The notes beneath the pieces were generated by a model. That model was not told the origin of the DNA and made no database searches. It was given only the letters and a program-made list of their open reading frames with translations. The translations under genes and the position numbers were made by a program. Below are positions 1 through 7,266 of a stretch of DNA of 27,511 nt, in pieces. Positions within the stretch are counted from its first letter, which is position 1, and every line of letters starts with the position of its first letter. Origin of the DNA: Gammaproteobacteria bacterium (GTDB lineage Bacteria; Pseudomonadota; Gammaproteobacteria; Steroidobacterales; Steroidobacteraceae); assembly GCA_027451085.1 (NCBI GenBank), contig DAIDKA010000227.1:1-27511 (forward strand), in the 5' to 3' direction.

Positions 1-292
1 GGCGCAGCTCGATGCCGATCCCCAGGTGCTGGCCGTCCGCCCCGGTGCGGGGATTGAGGGTACCCCGGAACAGGCAGTGCGCCGGCAGCTGCACCGTGCT
101 GCCGGCCGTGGCACCGGTCTGCACGCTGCCGGCCGGCACCAGTGCGACCCGTTCCACGACGAGCCCCGGGATGTCCGGCGTCTGCAGTGTCGCGCAGCGC
201 GCAGCCAGATCCGCCGTCGCACATTGTCCGGCCGGTGCCACCGCCAGCAGCAGCAATGCCCAGATCACCCGCAGTCTGCTGTGTTCCATCAT
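1..292 (-). CDS. Tannase/feruloyl esterase family protein, N-terminal part (runs off window)
   Basis: Only the first 97 codons are present; the gene continues beyond base 1. Translation of the minus strand gives a Sec signal peptide (hydrophobic WALLLLAVAPAG, ending near CATA), then ARCATLQTPDIPG, VPAG and LPAHCLFRGTL. This arrangement of an early Cys, a charged strand and 'PAHC' is typical of the start of exported tannase/feruloyl esterases. The start is ATG at 292, overlapping the TGA of the GH51 gene by four bases (ATGA), with GGAGGG just upstream; a second ATG follows at once at 289. It is the last visible gene of the galM-dehydratase-arabinofuranosidase operon. Context suggests it frees ferulate or other acids esterified to arabinose side chains, but the catalytic motif lies outside the window. 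The family call rests on the N-terminus alone. Confidence 0.7.
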   Translation of the reverse strand, partial: MMEHSRLRVIWALLLLAVAPAGQCATADLAARCATLQTPDIPGLVVERVALVPAGSVQTGATAGSTVQLPAHCLFRGTLNPRTGADGQHLGIGIELR

Positions 293-1911
293 CGCTTCCC
301 TCCATGCTCAAGTGACTCGAACTGCAGCACCGACACCGACTTCGGCGCCAGAACAACCCGCAGCGCTGCATCTGCAGCAGATGCAGCCAGGGCCCGCGGC
401 ACCACCGCCGTCGGATCGGAAAAAGTGTTCACCGCGTCCACCTGAGGTGCCGTGAGCTGCTCGGCGCGGACGGCGCCGATGCGACCGTGGTCCAGATGGA
501 TACGCACCGCGATGGCACGTGCCGGGTCGAGGTTCACCAGCGCGACCGCGATGCGCCCGTCGGCTTCGCGTGCCGCGATCCCGTCCACCTGCGGCAACCG
601 CAACGCTCCTTTTACGTAGCGCCCGGGCTGCAGACTCACCGGCAGCAGGCTGGCGTCCTGGAACGGCACGTACATGCGGAACACGTGATAGGTCGGCGTC
701 AGCACCAGGCGCGGACCGTCCGTCAGGACCATGGCCTGCAGCACGTTGATCATCTGGGCGATGTTGGCCATGCGCACCCTCTCGGCATGGCGTGCGAAGA
801 TGTTCAGATTCAGCGCCGCCAGCAGCGCATCGCGCAGGGAGTTCTGCTGCATCAGGAAGCCTGGGTTGCTGCCGGGCAGCGGTGCCAGCCAGGTGCCCCA
901 CTCATCCACGACCAGGGCCACCTTGCGCTGTGGATCGTAGCGATCCATCAGCGCCGTCTGCGTGCGGATCAGCCGCTCCATGCGCAGCGTATCAGCCAGC
1001 AGGAGCGCGTATTCATCTTCCCCGAAGTGCTGGCTCGGATGCGCCGGGGGCCAGCCGGCAGAGCTGTAGTAGTGCAGCGATACCCCCTCGATGTCCCAGC
1101 TCCACACCTTGTCGTGCCAGGCCTGCATGACGCTCTGGAGATAGTCGGTGCTGGCGCCATCGGCACCCACTGCAATGCGCTGCATGGCCTGCGGCCCGCG
1201 CTGCGCGGGGTTGTAGTTGTGCACAAAGCGACTGAAGCGCCGCATTTCGTTGACGTAAAAGTCCGGTGACAGGGCTCCGCCACAACCCCAGCTCTCGTTG
1301 CCCAGGCCCAGGTACGGGACGCGGTACGGCGCCGGGTGTCCGTTCGCGGCCCGCTCCCGCCCGGCAGCGGTGGTCGTGGGTGCCGTCAGATAGGCGAGCC
1401 AGTCAGCCGCCTCACGCACCGAGCCGGAGCCGACGTTCACCGACAGGTAGGGCTGGCTGCCGATCTGCTGCAGGAAGTCCATGAACTCATCGGAACCGAA
1501 GGCATTGGACTCCGGCACATCCCCCCAGTTCGTATTGACGGTCGCGCGCCGCTGCCCGGCCGGACCGACGCCATCGCGCCAGTGATACTCATCTGCGAAG
1601 CAGCCACCGGGCCAGCGCACGTCCGGCACCTTCAGCGCCCTCAACGCTGCGACCACGTCACTGCGGATGCCACGTACGTTCGGGATCGATGAGTTGCGGC
1701 CCACCCAGATGCCGCCGTAGATGCCGCCGCCCAGGTGCTCGGCGAACTGACCGAAGACCTCACGGTGGATGCGCGCACCGGGGTGGCCCGCATCGATGCC
1801 CATCTCGACGACCGGCTCCCGGGCTGGTTCCGCGGCGATCGCGCCTCGCGCTGCGCACAACAGCGCGACCAGCAGCACCAATTTGCAGTGGGACTGTTTT
1901 GCGGGACTCAT
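289..1911 (-). CDS. Exported alpha-L-arabinofuranosidase (GH51)
   Basis: Hydrolyses terminal alpha-L-arabinofuranosyl residues from arabinan, arabinoxylan or their oligosaccharides with retention. About 540 aa from the chosen ATG at 1911, which has GGAGG nine bases upstream; longer in-frame starts would run into the preceding gene. Residues 8-27 form a Sec signal peptide (KLVLLVALLCAARGAIAA), so a periplasmic or extracellular enzyme is expected. Family motifs seen: FGQFAEHLGGGIYGGIWVG near 54-71, RWPGGCFADEYHW near 99-111, the acid/base Glu206 in GLGNESWGCGG, and the nucleophile Glu337 in VVDEWGTW. The C-terminal part is the usual beta domain. It sits 25 bases after the pentonate dehydratase gene and overlaps the following esterase gene by 4 bases, so it supplies L-arabinose to the pathway encoded around it. 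Confidence 0.93.
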   Translation of the reverse strand: MSPAKQSHCKLVLLVALLCAARGAIAAEPAREPVVEMGIDAGHPGARIHREVFGQFAEHLGGGIYGGIWVGRNSSIPNVRGIRSDVVAALRALKVPDVRWPGGCFADEYHWRDGVGPAGQRRATVNTNWGDVPESNAFGSDEFMDFLQQIGSQPYLSVNVGSGSVREAADWLAYLTAPTTTAAGRERAANGHPAPYRVPYLGLGNESWGCGGALSPDFYVNEMRRFSRFVHNYNPAQRGPQAMQRIAVGADGASTDYLQSVMQAWHDKVWSWDIEGVSLHYYSSAGWPPAHPSQHFGEDEYALLLADTLRMERLIRTQTALMDRYDPQRKVALVVDEWGTWLAPLPGSNPGFLMQQNSLRDALLAALNLNIFARHAERVRMANIAQMINVLQAMVLTDGPRLVLTPTYHVFRMYVPFQDASLLPVSLQPGRYVKGALRLPQVDGIAAREADGRIAVALVNLDPARAIAVRIHLDHGRIGAVRAEQLTAPQVDAVNTFSDPTAVVPRALAASAADAALRVVLAPKSVSVLQFESLEHGGKR

Positions 1912-1936
1912 TGGAGCGCCTCCGAAACTGCCGGGT

Positions 1937-3730
1937 TCAATGGTTGTCGCGCGGCACTCCTGCCGACTGCGCCAGTCTTTGAAACTGCTCGCTGCCCTCC
2001 AGGATGGCGCCACGGTCGAGCTGTCCGGTGAGCTGGCGCTGAATCTCCTGCCATGGTGTCTGCGAGCGCGGGTAGGCATAACCGCCCGCCTGCTGCAGCG
2101 CCAACCGCCGTGCCTGCAGTTCCTGTTCGCTCACCATGACGTCGGCGGTGCCACGCCGCAGGTCTATGCGCACGCGGTCACCCGTGCGCACCAGGGACAG
2201 CCCGCCGCCAATGGCAGCCTCGGGTGAGGCATTGAGTATGGACGGCGAGGCGGAGGTGCCCGACTGGCGGCCGTCGCCCACGCAGGGCAGCGCCTCGATG
2301 CCGTCGCGGATCAGGTAGGCCGGCGGGCGCATGTTCACGACCTCGGCCGCCCCCGGGTAGCCTACCGGTCCGGCGCCGCGCATGCACAGGATGGACTGCG
2401 CCGTGACCTGCAGCGCCGGATCATCGATGCGGCGGTGATAATCTTCCGGCCCGTCAAACACCACCGCCGGGCCCTCGAAGGCATCAGGGTCCTGCGGGTT
2501 GCTCAGGTAGCGCGCACGGAACTCAGCGCTGATCACGCTGGTCTTCATGATGGCGGCATCGAACAGATTGCCCTTGAGCACGAGGAACCCGGCCCGCGGC
2601 AGCAGCGGGCGGCACAGCGGCCGGATCACCCGCTCATCCTCGATACGGCTGCCACGGCAGTTCTCGCCGAGGCTGCGCCCTGTGACGGTGAGCGCGGCCT
2701 CTTGCAAAAGCCCCGCCTGCAGCAGCTGGTTGACGACGGCAGGCACGCCGCCGGCACGATAGAAGTCCTCACCCAGATACTCGCCAGCCGGCTGCAGGTT
2801 CACCAGCAGCGGCACGTCGTGACCGTGGGTCTGCCAATCCTGCAGCGGCAGCGGCACACCCATGTGCCGTGCGATGGCGGCAAGGTGTATCGGCGCATTG
2901 GTGGAGCCGCCCAAGGCGGAGTTGACCACGATGGCGTTCAGGAACGCCTCGCGTGTCAGGATGTCCGAGGGCTTGAGGTCCTCGGCGACCATCTCCACGA
3001 TGCGCCGGCCCGTGTGGTATGCGGCCTCCTGCCTGTCACGGTACGGCGCCGGAATCGCAGCCGAGCCCGGCAGCATCATGCCGAGCACCTCGGTCAGGGA
3101 GTTCAACGTGGTCGCCGTGCCCATGGTGTTGCAATAGCCGGTGGAAGGGGCCGAGGAAGCCACCAGGCGAATGAAGCCCTCCTGATCGATCTGTCCTGTG
3201 GCGAGCATCTGCCGCGCCTTCCAGACGATGGTGCCCGAGCCGGTGCGTTCGCCCTGGTGCCAGCCGTTCAGCATGGGCCCGACCGACAACGCGATCGCCG
3301 GTATGTTCACAGTGGCGGCCGCCATCAGGCAGGCCGGCGTGGTCTTATCGCAGCCGATCGTGAGCACCACCCCGTCCAGCGGGTAGCCGTACAGCGTTTC
3401 CACCAGACCAAGATAGGCCAGATTGCGGTCCAGGCCCGCCGTCGGACGTTTACCCGTTTCCTGGATCGGATGCACCGGGAACTCCAGCGGTATACCCCCG
3501 TTCTCGCGGATGCCGTCCCGCACCCGCTGCGCCAGCACCAGGTGGTGTCGGTTGCAGGGCGATAAATCCGACCCCGTCTGCGCAATGCCGATGATGGGCC
3601 GTCCCGAGCGCAGTTCCTCCAGGCTGATGCCGAAGTTCAGATAGCGCTCCAGGTACAGCGCGGTCATGTCGATGTTGTGGGGATTATCGAACCACGCGCG
3701 GCTGCGCAGGGGTCTGGCGGGATGCGTCAT
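1937..3730 (-). CDS. IlvD/Edd-family pentonate dehydratase (L-arabonate / D-xylonate dehydratase)
   Basis: Dehydrates a pentonate to 2-keto-3-deoxypentonate, the third step of oxidative pentose breakdown in the cytoplasm. The 597-aa length is normal for the family. Three cluster cysteines are visible: Cys59 (SDLSPCNRHH), Cys127 (TIGCDKTTPAC) and Cys200 (STGYCNTMGTA), as in [Fe-S]-Mg dehydratases. Further signatures are VHPIQETGKRPTAGLDRN, FLVLKGNLFDAAIMKTS, and GDGRQSGTSASPSILNASPE near the C-terminus. From memory the sequence follows Caulobacter XylD closely throughout. The adjacent GH51 and AraA-type dehydrogenase make L-arabonate the likelier substrate here; xylonate cannot be excluded from sequence. 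No signal peptide. The ATG at 3730 lacks a clear Shine-Dalgarno and is preceded by an 11-bp tandem duplication; translation may be coupled to galM, whose stop is 20 bases upstream. Confidence 0.9.
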   Translation of the reverse strand: MTHPARPLRSRAWFDNPHNIDMTALYLERYLNFGISLEELRSGRPIIGIAQTGSDLSPCNRHHLVLAQRVRDGIRENGGIPLEFPVHPIQETGKRPTAGLDRNLAYLGLVETLYGYPLDGVVLTIGCDKTTPACLMAAATVNIPAIALSVGPMLNGWHQGERTGSGTIVWKARQMLATGQIDQEGFIRLVASSAPSTGYCNTMGTATTLNSLTEVLGMMLPGSAAIPAPYRDRQEAAYHTGRRIVEMVAEDLKPSDILTREAFLNAIVVNSALGGSTNAPIHLAAIARHMGVPLPLQDWQTHGHDVPLLVNLQPAGEYLGEDFYRAGGVPAVVNQLLQAGLLQEAALTVTGRSLGENCRGSRIEDERVIRPLCRPLLPRAGFLVLKGNLFDAAIMKTSVISAEFRARYLSNPQDPDAFEGPAVVFDGPEDYHRRIDDPALQVTAQSILCMRGAGPVGYPGAAEVVNMRPPAYLIRDGIEALPCVGDGRQSGTSASPSILNASPEAAIGGGLSLVRTGDRVRIDLRRGTADVMVSEQELQARRLALQQAGGYAYPRSQTPWQEIQRQLTGQLDRGAILEGSEQFQRLAQSAGVPRDNH

Positions 3731-3752
3731 CGGTGGACTCTCGGTGGACTCT
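3731..3752. repeat. 11-bp perfect tandem duplication between galM and the dehydratase gene
   Basis: CGGTGGACTCT occurs twice head to tail (3731-3741 and 3742-3752). The second copy includes part of the galM stop codon, and the first abuts the dehydratase ATG on the minus strand. The duplication occupies the place where a Shine-Dalgarno sequence would be expected, leaving only GAGAG about 8-12 bases ahead of the ATG. Confidence 0.85.
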
Positions 3753-4890
3753 AAGGCGTAGTGGACAGACGGAAGATGAGATGATGGTGATAGGTCGCAC
3801 CGGGATTGAGCCTGGCGGAGACAAATTGGGGCACGTTCGGCGCGTCGGGGAACTTCTGCGGCTCCAGCGCGATGCCGTCCCCCATCCGGTACAGGTGGCC
3901 GTGCTTACCGGCGTGCGTACCATCCAGGAAGTTCCCCGTGTACACCTGGAGCCCCGGCTCGGTGGACCATACCTCCAGCACCCGGCCCGAGCCCGGGTCC
4001 TCCAGGCGCGCCGCGAATTTGGGCCGGGGCGTGAGCCCGGCATCCAGCGCGAAGTTGTGGTCATAGCCGCGCCCGGCCCGGATCTGCGGGTCGCTGCCGT
4101 CGCGAATGTCCTGGCCGATGATACGCCCTCGCCGGAAATCGAACGCGGTGCCCGCCACGGGTAGCAGTACCCCGGTGGGGATCAGAGTGGCATCGACCGG
4201 GGTGTAATGGCTGGCCGGGATGGTGAGCCGCTGATCGAGCACACCGTCACGCGAACCCTCCCCTGCCAGATTGAACAGCGAGTGATTGGTGAGATTCACC
4301 ACGGTAGGCGCATCTGTGGTGGCCGTGTAGTCAATGCCGAGGTTGCCGGACTCATCCAGCCAGTAGCGCACCCGCACCTGCAGCGTGCCCGGGTAGCCCT
4401 GGTCGCCGGCCGCGCTGGTCAGGGTGAATGTGACGCTGGCGGTCGGCCCCGAGCGCATCTCGGCGATACCCCAGGTCCGCTTGTCGAAGCCGATGCTGCC
4501 ACCATGCAGGGAATTTGGCTTGTCGTTCATCGCCAGCCGATAGGTGTGTCCATCAAGGCTGAACTGAGCGCCGCCGATGCGGTTGGCAAAACGCCCGATG
4601 GTGGCTCCATAGTAGTTCGGATGCGCGACGTAGTCCGCGATATCGTCATAGCCGAGCGCGATGTCCGCCAGATGTCCGTGGCGATCCGGCGTGATCAGTG
4701 CCTGCAGCGTCGCCCCGTAGGTGAGGATGCGCGCGCTGATGCCGTGCGCATTTTGCAGGGTCACGGCCTCGATCCTGGTGCCGTCGGGCAGGCGGCCGAA
4801 GGGCGCACGGCGTGCGTCCGCCGCCCCGGCGGCGGCTGGTGCACACAGCAGCACGCTGGCGCAGATCTTAACCAGGGCATGATGGTTCAT
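3751..4890 (-). CDS. galM: Exported aldose 1-epimerase (mutarotase)
   Basis: Interconverts alpha and beta anomers of aldoses, which speeds supply of the anomer used by the transporter or by L-arabinose dehydrogenase. 379 aa including an N-terminal signal peptide (ICASVLLCAPAAAGAADA, about residues 9-26), so a periplasmic location is predicted. Galactose-mutarotase motifs are all present: GRFANRIGGAQF near 99-110, His129 in NSLHGG, catalytic His203 in NLTNHSLFNL, Asp277 in RGYDHNF, and the base Glu343 in ALEPQKFPD. The start ATG at 4890 follows AAGGGACCTGAACG, a good ribosome site. It heads the minus-strand arabinose operon and is divergent from the FucP-like permease across a 101-base promoter region. 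The substrate is inferred from context; members of this family are promiscuous. Confidence 0.92.
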   Translation of the reverse strand: MNHHALVKICASVLLCAPAAAGAADARRAPFGRLPDGTRIEAVTLQNAHGISARILTYGATLQALITPDRHGHLADIALGYDDIADYVAHPNYYGATIGRFANRIGGAQFSLDGHTYRLAMNDKPNSLHGGSIGFDKRTWGIAEMRSGPTASVTFTLTSAAGDQGYPGTLQVRVRYWLDESGNLGIDYTATTDAPTVVNLTNHSLFNLAGEGSRDGVLDQRLTIPASHYTPVDATLIPTGVLLPVAGTAFDFRRGRIIGQDIRDGSDPQIRAGRGYDHNFALDAGLTPRPKFAARLEDPGSGRVLEVWSTEPGLQVYTGNFLDGTHAGKHGHLYRMGDGIALEPQKFPDAPNVPQFVSARLNPGATYHHHLIFRLSTTP

Positions 4891-4991
4891 CGTTCAGGTC
4901 CCTTGCACGTGCGGCGGCGCGCGGAGTATATACTCAGACAATTATAACGATATTGCGGCGATTGTCCGCACCATGAGGGGCGAGGGAAGGA
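4891..4991. promoter_or_regulatory. Divergent promoter region galM / FucP-like permease with candidate operator
   Basis: An AT-rich core lies in GC-rich surroundings. The 12-bp perfect palindrome GAGTATATACTC is at 4924-4935, and the motif TATACTCAGACA is at 4929-4940. The same 12-mer recurs on the opposite strand in the other divergent promoter of this pathway (7244-7255). Read on the minus strand, TTGTCTGAGTATATACTC matches the second promoter at 14 of 18 positions. Minus-strand TATACT (4930-4925) can serve as -10 for galM. Plus-strand TATAAC (4944-4949) can serve as -10 for the permease, though no convincing -35 is seen for either. GACAAT/ATTGTC arms (4937-4942 and 4961-4966) add further dyad symmetry. 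Proposed as the binding site of an unlinked pentose regulator; inference only. Confidence 0.55.
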
Positions 4992-6326
4992 ATGGCAGCA
5001 GGGCAGGGTACCGCGCTCACACACGCGCAGCAGACAGCCGATACGTCGCTGGGCCACGCCGCTGCGCTGCGACTGCTGGCCAGCCTGTTCTTCGTCTGGG
5101 GCTTCGTCACCGTCATCAACAACACGCTGCTGCCGCACCTGAAGAGCGTCTTTCAGCTGGATTACCTGCAGACCACGCTGATCGAGTCGGTGTGGTTCAT
5201 CGCCTACTTCGTCGCCTCGATGCCCTCGGCCTGGCTGATTGAGCGCATCGGCTATCGCCGCTCCCTGGTGCTGGGCCTGGCGGTCATGGCGTGCGGTGCC
5301 CTGGGCATGATCCCCGCGTCGCGCCTGCCCTCCTACGGCATCACCCTCACCGCCTTGTTCATCATCGCCAGCGGCATCACGCTGCTGCAGGTGGCCGCCA
5401 ATCCTTACGTGGCGGTGGTCGGACCGGCCTCCACCGCCTCGGCGCGCCTGAACCTGGTACAAGCCTGCAACTCCCTGGGCACGACACTCGCGCCGCTGTT
5501 CGGCGGCTACCTGATCCTGGGACGTTCGGTGGCCGGTACGGCGCGCTCAGGTCAGACGCTGAGCGCCGCGCAGCACCTGGCTGATGCGCGGGCAGTGCAG
5601 CTGCCCTACCTCATTGTCGCCGTGGTGCTGATCGCCCTCGCGCTGCTCATCTCGCGTTTTCCTTTGCCGGATACAGGCTCACAGACGCGCCGCGCGTCCG
5701 CCCGGGAGCGTCGCCGCCACTCGCTGTGGCGGCACCGCAACCTGGTGCTCGGCGTGCCTGGTATCTTCATTTATCTCATCGCGGAGATCGGCGTCGCCAA
5801 CCTGTTCATCAACTTCGTGTCCCAGCCCCAGATCGCGGGTCTGACGCACGTCCAGGCATCACACTACCTCTTCCTGCTCTGGGGCGGCATGATGGTCGGC
5901 AGGCTGGTCGGCGGCCTGTTGATGCGGTCGCTGCCCGCGCAGCGGGTGCTGGCCGGTTTCGCTGCCGCAGCCTTCGTCACCATGCTGGTGGCGAGCCTTG
6001 CCCCCGGCACCACAGCCATGGTGGCGTTGATCCTGGTCGGACTGTGCCACTCGATCATGTTCCCGACCATGTTCACCCTGTCCATCCGCGGCCTGGGCCC
6101 CTTGACCGAGGAAGGTTCAGGCTTGCTGGTGATGGCGATCGCAGGCGGTGCGCTGGTGGTGGTGCAAGGCTGGCTCGCGGATCGCTTCGGCCTGCAGCAC
6201 TCCTTTTTGCTGACCGCCGCCTGCGAACTGTATGTGCTGGCCTACGCGCTGTGGGGCTCCGCACCCCGCCCCGGCACGGGGCTGCTCGCCCAGGAACCTC
6301 TGCAGAGCGAGTCCACGCAGGACTGA
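4992..6326 (+). CDS. FucP-type MFS sugar:H+ symporter (fucose/galactose/glucose permease family)
   Basis: Inner-membrane importer for the monosaccharide freed by the arabinofuranosidase. 444 aa with about 12 hydrophobic segments. Strong FHS-family signatures are present: FFVWGFVTVINNTLLPHLKS near residues 34-53, SMPSAWLIERIGYRRSLVLG (TM2-3 loop), and QVAANPYVAVVGP plus SARLNLVQACNSLGT in TM4-5. The central cytoplasmic loop is basic (RRASARERRRHSLWRHRN, around 232-249). The ATG at 4992 is preceded by GGGAAGGA, close to the start but purine-rich. It is divergent from galM and convergent with the lactonase gene, whose stop lies 11 bases away with no terminator between them. Substrate (L-arabinose) is inferred from the pathway genes; close relatives carry fucose, galactose or glucose. 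Confidence 0.85.
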   Translation: MAAGQGTALTHAQQTADTSLGHAAALRLLASLFFVWGFVTVINNTLLPHLKSVFQLDYLQTTLIESVWFIAYFVASMPSAWLIERIGYRRSLVLGLAVMACGALGMIPASRLPSYGITLTALFIIASGITLLQVAANPYVAVVGPASTASARLNLVQACNSLGTTLAPLFGGYLILGRSVAGTARSGQTLSAAQHLADARAVQLPYLIVAVVLIALALLISRFPLPDTGSQTRRASARERRRHSLWRHRNLVLGVPGIFIYLIAEIGVANLFINFVSQPQIAGLTHVQASHYLFLLWGGMMVGRLVGGLLMRSLPAQRVLAGFAAAAFVTMLVASLAPGTTAMVALILVGLCHSIMFPTMFTLSIRGLGPLTEEGSGLLVMAIAGGALVVVQGWLADRFGLQHSFLLTAACELYVLAYALWGSAPRPGTGLLAQEPLQSESTQD

Positions 6327-6337
6327 AGACCGCAGGC

Positions 6338-7222
6338 CTAGCCGTCAAAACAAGGCGCGGGCCGCCCGCACACCCCAGGTTCAAGGCGCAGCAGCCCCCC
6401 TGCCAGCGGCTGCCGAGTCAGGTCGGCCGCCGCCAGGCCGACGCGGGCGCTGGTTACGTACAGCTGCTGCAGCAGTTCCCCGCCGAAGGCGGGGCAGGTT
6501 GGCCGTTGCACCGGCAGGTCGATGCGCGCGACAACCTCGCCCGCTGGCGAGAGACGACGCAGGCACCAGCCGTCCCAGAACGCCACCCAGACATGATCCT
6601 GCGCATCCACCGTCATGCCATCGGGGAAGCCATCCCCGGAGGTAAACCGGGCGAAGGTCCGCTCGGCCACCGGCACTCCCGCAGCGTCCAGCTGCAGCGC
6701 CGTGATAACCCCCTCGGCGGTGTCAGTCGTCAGCAGCGTGCCGTCAGCGAGAAAGCACGGCCCGTTGGGCACCCGGATGCCGTCACGCACCTGCCGCAGC
6801 CGACCGTCACCCTGCAGCCGATACAGCGCCCCGCGCGCCGTCTGTTCAGCGTCATCCATGGTGCCGGCCCAGAAGCATCCGTGTTCATCGACTTTGCCAT
6901 CGTTGAACCGGTTGCCGGCATGCTCCGCCGGCACGGCCAGCACCTCCATGATGCTTACGCGCAGGTCCGGGTCGACCCGCAGCCGGACGAAGCCGCGGTC
7001 ACCGCAGGCCACCAGCCCACCGCCGGCCGCCAGGCCCAGCGCGGTGAGCCGACAGTCAAGCGGCTGGCAGTGATTGATGCCGCTGTCGGCATGATGTCGA
7101 TGCAGCTTGGCGCCGCGGATGTCGAGCCACCACAGCACGCCCCGGGCCGGGTCCCACAGCGGACCTTCACCCAGGCTGGCCTGCAAATCGGCCACACAGT
7201 CAATCTGCATTCCAATCTGCAT
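6338..7222 (-). CDS. SMP-30/gluconolactonase-family sugar lactonase (L-arabinono-1,4-lactonase)
   Basis: Hydrolyses the aldonolactone formed by the sugar dehydrogenase to the open acid. About 294 aa, a six-bladed propeller of usual length. Metal ligands expected in SMP-30 are visible: Glu19 (SLGEGPLWD), Asn153 (VPNGPCFLADG) and Asp201 (FPDGMTVDAQDHVWVA). NRFNDGKVDEHGCFWAGTM near 104-122 is another signature. No signal peptide. Start: ATG at 7222 fits a -10-like TATACT at 7255-7250 and leaves a short leader; a second ATG at 7210 is equally close to family starts, and longer extensions would overlap the divergent dehydrogenase gene. It is placed alone on the minus strand between permease and dehydrogenase, sharing the divergent promoter. 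Substrate assigned from context. Confidence 0.88.
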   Translation of the reverse strand: MQIGMQIDCVADLQASLGEGPLWDPARGVLWWLDIRGAKLHRHHADSGINHCQPLDCRLTALGLAAGGGLVACGDRGFVRLRVDPDLRVSIMEVLAVPAEHAGNRFNDGKVDEHGCFWAGTMDDAEQTARGALYRLQGDGRLRQVRDGIRVPNGPCFLADGTLLTTDTAEGVITALQLDAAGVPVAERTFARFTSGDGFPDGMTVDAQDHVWVAFWDGWCLRRLSPAGEVVARIDLPVQRPTCPAFGGELLQQLYVTSARVGLAAADLTRQPLAGGLLRLEPGVCGRPAPCFDG

Positions 7223-7266
7223 CCGCGTCTCGCAGCATCCCGGTGTCTGAGTATAATGTCTGACAA
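7223..7266. promoter_or_regulatory. Divergent promoter lactonase / KGSA dehydrogenase with direct repeat and shared operator motif
   Basis: TGTCTGA occurs twice as a direct repeat with 13-bp periodicity (7244-7250 and 7257-7263). Minus-strand TATACTCAGACA (7255-7244) is identical to 4929-4940 in the galM/permease promoter. Plus-strand TATAAT at 7252-7257 is a consensus -10 only nine bases before the ATG at 7267, which would give a leaderless or almost leaderless message. Minus-strand TATACT (7255-7250) can serve the lactonase. No -35 match stands out, which fits activator dependence. Confidence 0.55.

Noticed and set aside
2435..3565. 376-codon plus-strand open frame
   Set aside because: Antisense to the dehydratase gene, whose motifs are conserved throughout; no ribosome site or recognisable domain.
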